From contig JABZFM010000006.1 in NCBI GenBank assembly GCA_014237465.1, positions 124,001 through 188,000 on the forward strand: a stretch of DNA of 64,000 nt. Reading direction: 5' to 3'. Shown here piece by piece: positions 34,617 to 43,511 of this stretch; position 1 is the stretch's first letter; every line of letters starts with the position of its first letter. The position numbers and the translations under genes were made by a program. This DNA is from Desulfobacteraceae bacterium. Its GTDB lineage: Bacteria; Desulfobacterota; Desulfobacteria; Desulfobacterales; Desulfosalsimonadaceae. The notes beneath the pieces were generated by a model. The model was not told the origin of the DNA. It did not search any database and saw nothing but the letters and a program-made list of their open reading frames with translations.

Positions 34617-35699
34617 TTACTGTCTTTGTTTCATTGTGAAACCGATCACCATACAAACGGCCAGGCCGATGACAACAACTGCGATGCCGTGGGGTCCCAA
34701 ACCGTTGGGCGAACTGGCCAATCCGAAATTATGCGAAAAAGCAGCGCCGGCCACCATTCCGATGACAAAAATCGCCGCATCCGCATCCCCCTCTCCGGAT
34801 AAGAATAACTGCCGGCCCGGGCATCCGCCGGCAAGCGCAAAGGCAAGTCCGGCCAGGACCATCCCCAAGGCGTTCCAGAAATGCAGGGTATGCGCGACCG
34901 GCTGACCCTCAAAACCGGGATGAAACTGTCCGAGAAAAAAATTGGTGATAAATGCGGTGATAACCAGCGCGATCACGCCGGAAAACAGATGGATTTGCTT
35001 GAACAAAATCAAGTCCCGGAAGGCACCCATGGTGCAGAAACGGCTTCTCTGGGCAATAAAACCGATGATTAAACCAACCACAATTGAAACAATGACCGGC
35101 GCATGCATGGCCCCAGGCCCTTTGAGGCTGTACAACAGGACCCCGCTTTTTGCCATGCCTTCGGATTGTGGACTTAAAAGCATTAACAGGAAAAAACCGG
35201 CAAAAATGACCGGCAGAATCCACCCGGCAGCCGAAGAAAACTTATGGGTACGTCCCAGGGTATACCCATTTTTTAAAAACCGGGTCCCGATCCATATTCC
35301 GGCAATCAGGCCGATAATTCCTAAAATGGCATTCCCATCACCGCCGGCCAGTCTCAGCATCGCCCGCCACGGACATCCCAGAAAAACAAGCGCCCCGATC
35401 ATGGCAAATACGCCGAGAACAAACCGGACAATCGGCGCGGAACCGCCCCGCGGCCGAAACTCCTTGAAAATCAGCGCAGCCGCTAAAGAGCCGATCACAA
35501 ATCCGATGATTTCGGGCCGCAGGTACTGCACCACCCCGGCCCGGTGCAGCCCCAGCGCTCCGGTGATATCCCTCACGAAACAGGCGACACAGATTCCCAT
35601 GTTCCCCGGATTCCCCCAATACTGAAGCAGTGCGGCAATCACACCGATAAATCCCCCCACACCAATGATTCCCCATCGTGTTACAAAAACATTCTTCAT
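34617..35699 (-). CDS. yedE: YedE-family putative selenium (or thiosulfate) transporter
   Basis: A 360-residue membrane protein with about 9-10 hydrophobic helices and the conserved cysteine motifs of YedE/YeeE: NMGICVACFVRDITGALGLH, FLGCPWRAMLRLAGGDGNAI, RSRFCTMGAFRD and GGCPGRQLFLSGEGDADAA. The match to the putative selenium-transporter subfamily is strong by motif; related YeeE proteins move thiosulfate. The start is set at 35699, where GGCAGGAT lies upstream, rather than the ATG at 35735. It heads a five-gene minus-strand unit (yedE, tusA-like, DUF3343-like, kinase-like, porin). Confidence 0.88.
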   Translation of the reverse strand: MKNVFVTRWGIIGVGGFIGVIAALLQYWGNPGNMGICVACFVRDITGALGLHRAGVVQYLRPEIIGFVIGSLAAALIFKEFRPRGGSAPIVRFVLGVFAMIGALVFLGCPWRAMLRLAGGDGNAILGIIGLIAGIWIGTRFLKNGYTLGRTHKFSSAAGWILPVIFAGFFLLMLLSPQSEGMAKSGVLLYSLKGPGAMHAPVIVSIVVGLIIGFIAQRSRFCTMGAFRDLILFKQIHLFSGVIALVITAFITNFFLGQFHPGFEGQPVAHTLHFWNALGMVLAGLAFALAGGCPGRQLFLSGEGDADAAIFVIGMVAGAAFSHNFGLASSPNGLGPHGIAVVVIGLAVCMVIGFTMKQRQ

Positions 35700-35890
35700 T
35701 ATATCCTGCCTTTTTTTAATCAGTTGTTTCATCACTTAAGCGAATAATGTGGCACAAAAAGACCTTCATCATTGCCGTAATATTTTAATGCGTATCTCAT
35801 ATATGGATTTTTTCGATTTGTAAAATTGATATTTTCAATATTAATCACTTGAATAATTGAAAATATCTATATTCAGGAAAATCGATCGAA

Positions 35891-36131
35891 TTGATCGGAA
35901 TAGATTTTGTTGCGGGGTTCACTGACTGTTTTGTCAGGGACACGATCTATCATCCGTTTGATTTAAACGGCAACCGGCACATGGAATATTTAAATGACCG
36001 CGGCGACTTTGATGATGTTCCCATCGATGCGATCATAGAGACTTTCACAAAAGAATATGTTGCCGATGATTCGCTGGAAAAAAGTGGATTTTGAAAAAAA
36101 TGTGGAAAAAGAGATTAGCAGGTGTCCATAA
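35891..36131 (+). pseudogene. duplicated C-terminal fragment of the transglutaminase-like gene, frameshifted
   Basis: The sequence encodes IYHPFDLNGNRHMEYLNDRG and the following residues just like the gene at 29917, with about 68 bases nearly identical. A single extra A near 36080 shifts the frame: the open frame ends LEKSGF, while the corrected frame gives LEKVDFEKNVEKE and then a stop at 36131. The N-terminal two thirds, including the catalytic residues, are absent. It is therefore a partial duplication that has decayed. Confidence 0.85.
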
Positions 36132-36146
36132 AAATTATGATTCTGA

Positions 36147-37478
36147 TCAAATATCTATTTTAACCCTCACACCGCCAACAATTGCCGTATTTATATCATT
36201 AAAAGCTGAGCTAATGACTTGAATATCCGGAGTGATATGCATCCAGGGAGTCACTTCAAAATTGTAGAAAAATTCAAAACCCTCTGCATTGCTTATTATA
36301 TCCGGGTAACCCGGTGTATCATCGCTGACACCTGTATAATAGTAACCAATGCCGAAAGTGTCCCTGTTTCTGGTAGGAATGACACCGGTCCCGAAAATAC
36401 CAAAACTGTAACACCAGTCAATGGGATTTGATTTTTTATCAGAAATCCCCAGCTTTAAGAAATAACCGAGGCCCTGTTTGGGATCGTTTTTCTCGTAATA
36501 TAAAATTTGATCATAATTATAATAGATACTCCAGGAATTACGTTTGTCACTCTCGGTAACGTCAGAACTTTCTATGCCGGCAATGGTTAGCCAGGGAGCG
36601 TTGTCAACCAGCGCATAATCCTTTGTGCCATATGAAATACCGAACAACTGGTGCGCCCTCAGTCCCAAAGGTTCAAAATGCATGCGATATTCCAGCATAA
36701 AGGAAATACCATCACTAAAGGCATCATCAAAACGTGTATCATCAGGATGCCCATCGGCATCCATGACAGTAAGTGAAAACTTATCTTCATTATCCGGAAA
36801 CAAAAAGAAAAGGCCGGCGCCAAGCGCAGAATCAGGTACTGTTACCATCGTCACCGGGTTAAATACAAAATTCTGGTTTAAAAAATTGACTTTCCCTTTT
36901 CCCCCGGCAAATTCATTGGTATCCCTATCAAGGGTGTCCAACTTTCCTAAATAGAACCCCAGATTTTCCAGGATGTACTGGTAATAAGTAGCACTCATTA
37001 ATTCAGTCGTGTTCTCATCGGCAAGCGGGAACAGGCCGTCCATATTGGCGGCAGTTAAGGCCCCTGTATATTTGTTAACAAAGTTGCCGTAACGGGTTTT
37101 ACCATATAGCCTGATAAAAGCGCCCTCCCAAAGACCCATTTTTTTAAAATTCATCCGAAGCTCATAATCTACAGATCCGCCAAAGGCACCGGTCTCTTTA
37201 AGCCCGCCATTGATGATACTCTGGTATGTCCCGGTCGTATCAACATTCAAGATAAATCCTTTGTCAGCTAAATTCGTTCTCACGCCTCCCCAGTTTCCTG
37301 TCAGCATCGGTCTGGCGGTCCACTCCCCTTTATAATCTGTTTCCGGCCACAGAAAATTGCTGCTTTCTCCCATGGCATATCCGTAAGGTGAAAGAATAAA
37401 AATAACCAATAATGCCATCAGCGGTATTCTTTTGGAGTTCGTTTTCATGGAAAAATTTTTATTAATATTGTCAGGCAT
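36147..37478 (-). CDS. OprB-family carbohydrate-type porin
   Basis: A 443-residue outer-membrane protein with signal peptide (LMALLVIFILSPYGYAMG) and OprB landmarks: LTGNWGGVRTNLADKGFILN near the N-terminus, YYQYILENLGFYLGKLDTLD, and a C-terminal run of beta strands. OprB porins admit sugars or other small organic solutes. An alternative ATG at 37448 would give a more typical signal peptide length. The next gene on the strand (37544) is another envelope protein. Confidence 0.83.
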   Translation of the reverse strand: MPDNINKNFSMKTNSKRIPLMALLVIFILSPYGYAMGESSNFLWPETDYKGEWTARPMLTGNWGGVRTNLADKGFILNVDTTGTYQSIINGGLKETGAFGGSVDYELRMNFKKMGLWEGAFIRLYGKTRYGNFVNKYTGALTAANMDGLFPLADENTTELMSATYYQYILENLGFYLGKLDTLDRDTNEFAGGKGKVNFLNQNFVFNPVTMVTVPDSALGAGLFFLFPDNEDKFSLTVMDADGHPDDTRFDDAFSDGISFMLEYRMHFEPLGLRAHQLFGISYGTKDYALVDNAPWLTIAGIESSDVTESDKRNSWSIYYNYDQILYYEKNDPKQGLGYFLKLGISDKKSNPIDWCYSFGIFGTGVIPTRNRDTFGIGYYYTGVSDDTPGYPDIISNAEGFEFFYNFEVTPWMHITPDIQVISSAFNDINTAIVGGVRVKIDI

Positions 37479-37543
37479 GGTTCATTATTACCTTGAATTT
37501 ATGCCAACCCGGCCGCATTCAATACAGTGAATGTACATGATGC

Positions 37544-38659
37544 TTATAATTCCCAGAATAGCATGTCAAAGCCAAACCTTAGTGCGGGTATTGGTTCCCA
37601 GTCGCTTTCATTGCGGTATTCCAGCTCAGGCCCGAGATAAAAAAACAGCCATTGTCTGTAAATAAGTCTTCTGTGTTCTAGTGAGAGGCGATATTTGTCT
37701 ATAATGCCTGTTCCGGTTTTGTATCCAAATACGCTGCATTTTCCCCAGACACTTTGGGGATGCTGTTTAAACTCTTTTCCAATTTTGTAACCGATACGAA
37801 AACTCTGTTCCCATTCAACACCTGTTGTCACGTCTCCCCACTTTGCGGCGGTTAAAGAACTTGTTACGAAAGCATCATCCGGCCACCATTCAAAAACAAC
37901 CGAGGTGATTTGGCCAAAACCATCATCGCTGAGCCAGAAGCCTTTTATTTGGGGCACAATATGGAGTCGTCCCCTGCTAACTTTTTTCCTGAAAAGAAGT
38001 TCTGTATATAACACGGGCGGAATTCTCGCCTTGACACCAACGCGCACAGATCCGAAAGGAATCTTGCGTGGTCCAAGGGTACTCCTCAAACCAACATAAA
38101 GAGCATCATCAACTTCATCAGGGTTTCTTCCGGGAAGGGCCTCAGGTGCGGTTGTTTCCAGGAAAATACCCAGACGATCTTCGGTTTTAGGCAGGTTGAT
38201 ATCTGCTGAAATGTTAAAGTCAAGTTTTAATGGGGTACCGTTATTGTCTTCGATCTTCAATCCGGTTGTCACATTAAATCGCGATGAGTTTAAAGGATAT
38301 ATATCATCTTCATTGGAGGCGCTCAGGAACATATCCGTTTTATAGACAGCCCCACGAAATAAAACAGTTGTTTGATCATAAAAAGAGTCAAGCTTGTCCT
38401 CTCCAGTGGTTTTATCCGTCGCGTTGTCATCGGCTTTTTCGCCGGCAAAGATATTTTCGTTAATTTTAATCTCTTGGGTTGAGATAGTATCCTGGGAGTC
38501 TGAATCCGTTTTTGTGCTGTTTTCTGAAATAGCTGTGGTATTTTCAATAGAAGAATCTGCAGATGAAAGAGGGATGAAGCAGAAGCAGCCGGAACAGAAT
38601 ATAAACATGACTATGCCGGTTGTTATATATAATTTGGGGAGTATACTGCTTTTCTTCAT
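37544..38659 (-). CDS. hypothetical outer-membrane beta-barrel protein
   Basis: A 371-residue secreted protein of unknown family. It has a signal segment (LYITTGIVMFIFCSGCFCFI), a low-complexity Ser/Thr/Asp-rich linker up to about residue 90, then beta-strand-like alternation (VRVGVKARIPPVLYTELLFR; WLFFYLGPELEYRNE) with an aromatic-rich C-terminus FGFDMLFWEL. The pattern suggests a barrel in the outer membrane. GGGGA precedes the ATG. It may be co-transcribed with the OprB-type porin. Confidence 0.6.
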   Translation of the reverse strand: MKKSSILPKLYITTGIVMFIFCSGCFCFIPLSSADSSIENTTAISENSTKTDSDSQDTISTQEIKINENIFAGEKADDNATDKTTGEDKLDSFYDQTTVLFRGAVYKTDMFLSASNEDDIYPLNSSRFNVTTGLKIEDNNGTPLKLDFNISADINLPKTEDRLGIFLETTAPEALPGRNPDEVDDALYVGLRSTLGPRKIPFGSVRVGVKARIPPVLYTELLFRKKVSRGRLHIVPQIKGFWLSDDGFGQITSVVFEWWPDDAFVTSSLTAAKWGDVTTGVEWEQSFRIGYKIGKEFKQHPQSVWGKCSVFGYKTGTGIIDKYRLSLEHRRLIYRQWLFFYLGPELEYRNESDWEPIPALRFGFDMLFWEL

Positions 38660-38693
38660 GTTTAGTTCCCCGACCGAAAACCGTCAAAATTTA

Positions 38694-38752
38694 GGGGTCT
38701 GCTCTTAACTCATTTTAAAATTTTATCAAGAGTCAAGGGCAGACTTGACCCC
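38694..38752. repeat. short inverted-repeat element, family F
   Basis: GGGGTCTGCTCTTAAC and a segment whose reverse complement is GGGGTCAAGTCTGCCC face each other over about 25 AT-rich bases. The outer GGGGTC/GACCCC arms are perfect. Immediately upstream (38668-38685) the sequence CCCGACCGAAAACCG also appears at 18003, hinting at another dispersed repeat. Confidence 0.5.
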
Positions 38753-38756
38753 AGTC

Positions 38757-39167
38757 CTATCTTTTTTCATTTGATGACAACACTTTTAAACCGCAATGAT
38801 TCTCAATAGGCTGAAAATCCTTATCATTGTGTAGAAGTGGTATATCCTTTTCAATGGCAGTTGAGGCAATCATGCAGTCTAAGGGTTTTCGAATAGTTAT
38901 ACCTTTTTTACGTAATTTTCGGTAAATTTCTGCAGAACGTAAAAAGACAGTGTAGGGCATTGGAAGCCAAATCAAAGTATTGAACAAGTCCCTTGTTTTT
39001 CTGAATTCAGTGTCTTTTCGAATGCCTTGAAGTACCTCTGTCAGAATGATTCCACAGGTACAAATGTCTTCTCTGTGTTCAATAAGATCCTCTAAAACTG
39101 CCACATGTGGTAATGATCGTGCTGCAAAAAAATCAATCCATACAGTCGTATCGATGAGGATTATCAT
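38757..39167 (-). CDS. vapC: VapC-type PIN-domain toxin
   Basis: A 136-residue PIN-domain ribonuclease with the acidic residues in LIDTTVWIDFF (first Asp), ILTEVLQGI (Glu), KPLDCMIASTA and LLHNDKDF (late aspartates), the usual set for metal-dependent RNA cleavage. The ATG at 39167 overlaps the stop of the antitoxin gene (ATGA arrangement), so translation is coupled; an upstream start at 39188 is less likely. It belongs to a VapBC toxin-antitoxin pair. Confidence 0.9.
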   Translation of the reverse strand: MIILIDTTVWIDFFAARSLPHVAVLEDLIEHREDICTCGIILTEVLQGIRKDTEFRKTRDLFNTLIWLPMPYTVFLRSAEIYRKLRKKGITIRKPLDCMIASTAIEKDIPLLHNDKDFQPIENHCGLKVLSSNEKR

Positions 39168-39367
39168 ATATCTCGACCTTGCCGCCACTCGTTAAGATCA
39201 CCCTCCCAATTGATTTTGCCTTTGAGTTCAAGAATTTTAGCTTGAGATTCATGACGGTACAACTCACGCAATGCATGATCAATCAGAGCTTTGCGAGTTT
39301 TTATTCCGGTCGCTCTTAAGCAATCTTCCACAAGTTTATCATCAAGCACAATATTTGTACGTTTCAC
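39164..39367 (-). CDS. vapB: VapB-type antitoxin
   Basis: A 67-residue protein with the type II VapB N-terminal domain (MKRTNIVLDDKLVEDCLRAT, then TRKALIDHALREL), a ribbon-helix-helix fold that binds the promoter and, with its tail (LELKGKINWEGDLNEW), blocks the toxin. AAAGGAGGT precedes the ATG. It overlaps vapC by 4 bases. Confidence 0.9.
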   Translation of the reverse strand: MKRTNIVLDDKLVEDCLRATGIKTRKALIDHALRELYRHESQAKILELKGKINWEGDLNEWRQGRDI

Positions 39368-39466
39368 TTAACACCTCCTTTACACTTTTATATACACCTT
39401 ATCATGAAAATTATGTGTATACAAATAAAATTATGCGGAATGCAAAATTATGCGGAAGATAACGCT

Positions 39467-39572
39467 GCGGTTCACCTGGCACAGGGGATTCCAGAAAATT
39501 CTAAATATTGAAACATTTCGCTAACCCAAATACTTTCTAAACGGCTCAGCCCCTGCGATCTGGTGAAACCGC
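39467..39572. repeat. long imperfect inverted repeat between vapB and a methyltransferase
   Basis: GCGGTTCACC at 39467-39476 pairs with GGTGAAACCGC at 39562-39572, and inside these CAGGGG pairs with CCCCTG. About 65 AT-rich bases separate the arms. It resembles a miniature element; it was tested as a possible integron attC site and does not fit. Confidence 0.45.
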
Positions 39573-39583
39573 TCGAAAACACA

Positions 39584-40336
39584 TTATACGGCTTTCATGA
39601 TATAAAACGAGTACCCATAAAATTTTTCATATTCTTCGAAGAATTTCATTTCCTCTTCTGTTTCACTAATAACGGATTGCATGATGCTGTCATTTGAATT
39701 CTTAAAAGATTTCATGTTTTTTCGAAGTGGCTCATAGTAATTATTCCACCACGCATTTGACGGCAAACGGTGTATTCCTAAGACTTCAAAACCTGATGAA
39801 TTTACAATATCGGAGTTTTCTGACTCGGTTTTGATAGCAGGGTAAGCGTTTTGCATAAATATTTTTACATGTTCTGGCACTTCACTTGTGAAATAGTTCA
39901 TTTCCGAAATGACAGCGATTCCATTAGATGCCATTAATGGCCTCCAAGCTTTCAACGCACCTTCAAATGTTATGTTATAAGCGGCTCCCTCAGACCATAG
40001 AAAATTAATGGTTCCTGACTCCCAATCAAGATTTCCCATGTCACATTCGATAGTTTCTACCAAATGTTCAAGCCCTCGCTGTTTTGCTCGATCTTCGAGT
40101 TCATCTAAAAATTCTCGCGAGAAGTCTACTGCCCGTATCTTTGATTTAAATTTGTCCGCCAGAATTAGTGTTCCTGCACCAGCACCGCAACCGATGTCTG
40201 CTATACGTGGATTTGTTGGCAGCTCTGGAATTTGTGAAATTATATAGTTCGAATAATCTGTATCACCAGGGCCTTGCCTCTCAAGGCCTCGATGTAATTC
40301 GATAAGCGCCCTAATATATTTTTTTTGTTCTTCCAT
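39584..40336 (-). CDS. class I SAM-dependent methyltransferase
   Basis: A 250-residue methyltransferase with the SAM loop IADIGCGAGAGTLILA and the following acidic strand RAVDFSREFLDELEDRA. The substrate region is not diagnostic. The start at 40336 follows AAGGTG. The gene looks somewhat more AT-rich than its neighbours and has repeats on both sides, so lateral arrival is possible. Confidence 0.82.
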   Translation of the reverse strand: MEEQKKYIRALIELHRGLERQGPGDTDYSNYIISQIPELPTNPRIADIGCGAGAGTLILADKFKSKIRAVDFSREFLDELEDRAKQRGLEHLVETIECDMGNLDWESGTINFLWSEGAAYNITFEGALKAWRPLMASNGIAVISEMNYFTSEVPEHVKIFMQNAYPAIKTESENSDIVNSSGFEVLGIHRLPSNAWWNNYYEPLRKNMKSFKNSNDSIMQSVISETEEEMKFFEEYEKFYGYSFYIMKAV

Positions 40337-40619
40337 AAAAATCACCTTTATATAAGTTTGTGCATTAGCCTACCGGATGATGTCGCTACTATCGCGAAGT
40401 GGTCATATGACGCCAGGTGGCGGGCTATCCCATCAAAAAAGAGTGCAAACCCGCTTTTTTTCCGGATACCACATTTCTCAATATGATCAATTTGCTGCAT
40501 TACAATTCATTTACATCTTTTTTGCAGTTGAGCATTTTAGATTACATTTTATTTTTAACACTTTGAATTATTAGCATATAAATGCTTCAATTGCAACTAT
40601 AGCAATCAACTAAAGCGGA

Positions 40620-40690
40620 TGGGATTCGTTCTTTTGCAAGGCTTCCGGGATGAAGCTGTAGCCCGCTGCCGCGATTTTTATCCTATTCAA
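40620..40690. repeat. family D element, partial copy
   Basis: GATTCGTTCTTTTGCAAGGC and GAAGCTGTAG match the left half of the element at 50815-50910; the right half is missing. The surrounding 40346-40619 holds no gene that I can see. Confidence 0.55.
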
Positions 40691-40704
40691 CAACTTTCAC
40701 GGGG

Positions 40705-40829
40705 CGATGGCAAAGAAAAAAGGTCCAAATTCAAGGCGCACAAATTCTGAGGAATGAGGCATAGCTTGCTACTCCGCAGTGACGAAGAATGCAGAGCAAC
40801 GCAGAAGTTGGACTTTTTACGAAGCCATC
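40705..40829. repeat. family A miniature repeat, copy A3 (left end truncated)
   Basis: The copy starts in the interior (CGATGGCAAAGAAAAAAGGT) and ends GGACTTTTTACGAAGCCATC. It is close to copy A4 through AAATTCTGAGGAATGAGGC and CTACTCCGCAGTGACGAAGA. It ends one base from the stop codon of the radical SAM gene. Confidence 0.85.
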
Positions 40830-40830
40830 G

Positions 40831-41709
40831 TTAGAGGCCCCGCATTTGTTCAGAACGTAGTGCCCCCGTATCCCTTGTCTCAAGAACCGCATTCACCGCA
40901 TCCAGCATCTTTGCCTTGTCTTTCTGAAGCGTGCCGCTGACCGGCAGATAGTTAGATGCATGGACCCCGACAAATTTTAAATTGTCCATGGTGATATTTT
41001 CAAACATCAGCTTCATTTCTTCAAGCGTATCAAACGGGTCCGGCAGTTCAAACTCTCCTTTTTGCACCTTGTGATACAACACCGTGCCGGGCACCGGGGT
41101 GGTGGTCAGGGCCGCCAGATACCGGGGTTTCATTTTGTTGGTAATTTCGGCCGTGGCAATGGCATGCTCCCGGGCACGCTCCCCTTTTCCGGCAATTCCC
41201 AGCAGTACCATGGAAGACAGGTTAATATCCGCGCTGACCAGGTTCTGTCCGGCTTCGAGCATCTGAGCGGCAGTCACCCCTTTTTTAATTTCCGCAAGCA
41301 GCCGGTCGTCTCCGGTCTCCACCCCCAGGTAGGCCTTGGTCAGCCCGGCCGCCCGCAAGGCGGTCAGTTCGGACATGGATTTTGCCAGTGTGCTCTGGGG
41401 TCCCACATAGGTGCCCACATGTCTCAGGGACGGGAATGCCTGATAAAGATCTTTTAAAATCTCCAAAAGTTTATCGGTTTCAATGGCCACGGCGTCGCCG
41501 TCGCATAAAAACACTTTTTCAAGGTCGCCGTAATGGGCTTTTGCCATTTGAATATCTTCTTTTATTTCCTCAAGGCTGCGCACCCGGTATTTGCGGTCCT
41601 TGTACATGCCGCAGAACGTACACTGGTTATGGGAGCATCCGATGGTGCACTGAAGCAGGTAGCTGTTGGCCTCGCTAAACGGTCTGAAAATCTGTCCTTC
41701 GTATCTCAT
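40831..41709 (-). CDS. radical SAM protein with CX4CX2C motif
   Basis: A 292-residue radical SAM enzyme of the HemN/B12-free coproporphyrin-like group, with the cluster motif CTIGCSHNQCTFCGMYKDRK (Cys spacing 4 and 2). The strand GTYVGPQSTLAK and the helix-turn segment YLGVETGDDRLL support the fold. It lacks a recognisable extra domain, so the reaction is unknown. Its stop touches a family A repeat. The NYN protein gene lies 25 bases upstream and is probably in the same transcript. Confidence 0.88.
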   Translation of the reverse strand: MRYEGQIFRPFSEANSYLLQCTIGCSHNQCTFCGMYKDRKYRVRSLEEIKEDIQMAKAHYGDLEKVFLCDGDAVAIETDKLLEILKDLYQAFPSLRHVGTYVGPQSTLAKSMSELTALRAAGLTKAYLGVETGDDRLLAEIKKGVTAAQMLEAGQNLVSADINLSSMVLLGIAGKGERAREHAIATAEITNKMKPRYLAALTTTPVPGTVLYHKVQKGEFELPDPFDTLEEMKLMFENITMDNLKFVGVHASNYLPVSGTLQKDKAKMLDAVNAVLETRDTGALRSEQMRGL

Positions 41710-41734
41710 GTGATGTTTCCGATTTTAATTTTTT

Positions 41735-42478
41735 TTATTTCTTCCGCATATCTTTCAAATAAACAGACTTTGACGTGCCGTCTCCGACTGATCTTTCTTC
41801 AATCTGGAACAGTTTTATAGCTACCACTAGCCCGCCCAGCTTTTTATATCCGTAATTTCTCGGATCAAATTCAGAAGACTGTTTGGCAATATTGCTGCCG
41901 ACGGCTGCCAGGTGGGCCCAGCCGCTGTCGTCCGATGAGGCATCCACCGCGTTTCTCAACAAATTGACCAGCTTTGTATCCCGCTTTAATTCAGTGGTTG
42001 TTTTTCGATTCATTTTCTCAACATCATCATCATCTTTGAAACGAAGCACTTCCGTGAATATGAATTTATCACAGGCGGCAACAAACGGTTCGGGTGTTTT
42101 TTTCTCACCAAATCCATAAACAAACAAACCGGCTTCCCTGATCCGTGATGCCAGCTTGGTAAAATCACTGTCACTGGAAACAATGCAAAACCCGTCAAAT
42201 TTTGCCGAGTACAGCAGGTCCATTGCGTCGATAATCATGGCGCTGTCAGTGGCATTTTTTCCCGTGGTATACCCAAACTGCTGGATGGGCTGAATGGAAT
42301 ACTTCAGTAAAACTTCCTTCCACCCTTTTAAGCCCGGTGCTGTCCAATCACCGTAAATCCTTTTGACATTGGCAGTCCCATATTTTGCGATTTCCGCCAT
42401 AAGCCCTTCCACAATGGAAGGCTGCGCGTTATCCGCATCGATTAATACCGCCAGTTTTTCAGTTTTGACTTCTGACAT
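41735..42478 (-). CDS. NYN-domain (LabA/DUF88) protein with OST-HTH-like C-terminus
   Basis: A 247-residue protein with the NYN PIN-like nuclease domain: LAVLIDADNAQPSIVEGLM carries the first aspartates, and IVSSDSDFTKLASRIREAG the later ones. The C-terminal 90 residues (GWAHLAAVGSNIAKQSSEFD, then YGYKKLGGLV) look like the OST-HTH/LOTUS RNA-binding domain. It is a likely RNA-processing enzyme. The ATG at 42478 follows AAAGGAC; the frame is open to 42523 without support. Confidence 0.88.
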   Translation of the reverse strand: MSEVKTEKLAVLIDADNAQPSIVEGLMAEIAKYGTANVKRIYGDWTAPGLKGWKEVLLKYSIQPIQQFGYTTGKNATDSAMIIDAMDLLYSAKFDGFCIVSSDSDFTKLASRIREAGLFVYGFGEKKTPEPFVAACDKFIFTEVLRFKDDDDVEKMNRKTTTELKRDTKLVNLLRNAVDASSDDSGWAHLAAVGSNIAKQSSEFDPRNYGYKKLGGLVVAIKLFQIEERSVGDGTSKSVYLKDMRKK

Positions 42479-42561
42479 CTGATGTCCTTTCCACCGGGGA
42501 AAGTACGACCAAAGCAATCTCATTAAAACCTACGGATTACTTTGTCGTTCGTTCCCTCCCT

Positions 42562-42580
42562 GCCACGCCAACGGCGTGGC
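42562..42580. repeat. perfect 8-bp hairpin
   Basis: GCCACGCC-AAC-GGCGTGGC is a perfect stem in the gap between the NYN gene and the methyltransferase gene. No T-tract follows. It may be part of a short dispersed element. Confidence 0.5.
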
Positions 42581-42765
42581 TCGTAATGGCAACTTGGATT
42601 TAAAGGTTTTTGTTCAATTTCTAATTATATATCAGATAATAAAATTCTTTTCTAATGCAAAATAGCGGGCGACGATAGCAAACCCGGAACCATCTGCTGG
42701 TTTAATATTGTAAAAGTTCGCCTTAACTGTCTTTTCAGGGGCTTTTAAATTTAAAATCCCTGATT

Positions 42766-43479
42766 TTACAGGATATCCGTTATTTTTGGTTTATTAAACA
42801 GAATCACATCTTTATCAAGAAGCACCAGGTCCGCCTGCCATCGGCCAGCCAACCACGCAAAGGTCCTGCGGGAAAAAAAGCAGACATGGGTGAGATCGTT
42901 CTTATAATGCCATTGTGCAAACGCCTTTTTGCCAATGGCGAGTTTGGTCATAATGCCGAACCAGCCGCTGGTCTTCAAGCACCCCCACAACCTGGCCAAT
43001 GTTTTCTCCGGATTGTGAAGATGTTCCACCACTTCAGTGGCGGTGATAAAATCATATTGTTTTTCCAGTGCCTGGGAATTTTTGGCATAAAATTTGTCGT
43101 AAATTTCCATCAAATATCCGGACTCTTCAAACATCAGCGAAAGGGTCGGGCCCGGGCCGGAACCAAAATCCAGGCCACGGCTGTTCGCCTGAATCCGCTC
43201 CTGTATGGGCGTAAACAGCCGATTCAAAAACCTTCGATATGCCGGATCACCCGGTATGTTTTCGTGCAGATCATATTCAGCCTTTTCATCGTCCGCAGAT
43301 AAAAACTGATCCGGCGGCACAAAAATCAGACAGCAGGTACGGCATTGAAAATAGTCCCGGTGCCGGTCGGAAAAAAACACATTGCTACCCGGTATTTTAC
43401 ATAAAGGGCAGACCGGATTTTTTATATGTGGGTTTACCGTCAATTTATAACTCTTGTCACCTTGTTTAGAATACTTCAT
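42766..43479 (-). CDS. SAM-dependent methyltransferase with N-terminal zinc ribbon
   Basis: A 237-residue protein with two cysteine pairs (CPLC, CRTCC) near the N-terminus and a class I methyltransferase body: GLDFGSGPGPTLSLMFEESG is the SAM loop and FITATEVVEHLHNPEKTLAR the acceptor segment. This arrangement resembles methyltransferases that act on sugars or small metabolites. The ATG at 43479 is used; TTG at 43488 is also open. Confidence 0.82.
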   Translation of the reverse strand: MKYSKQGDKSYKLTVNPHIKNPVCPLCKIPGSNVFFSDRHRDYFQCRTCCLIFVPPDQFLSADDEKAEYDLHENIPGDPAYRRFLNRLFTPIQERIQANSRGLDFGSGPGPTLSLMFEESGYLMEIYDKFYAKNSQALEKQYDFITATEVVEHLHNPEKTLARLWGCLKTSGWFGIMTKLAIGKKAFAQWHYKNDLTHVCFFSRRTFAWLAGRWQADLVLLDKDVILFNKPKITDIL

Positions 43480-43511
43480 GTCAGCCAAAAACAGGTTTTC
43501 AGATAAATTTT

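Noticed and set aside
39467-39572. Possible integron attC site between vapB and the methyltransferase gene
   Set aside because: The arms pair, but the core sites (RYYYAAC and GTTRRRY) are not correctly placed and no integrase is present.
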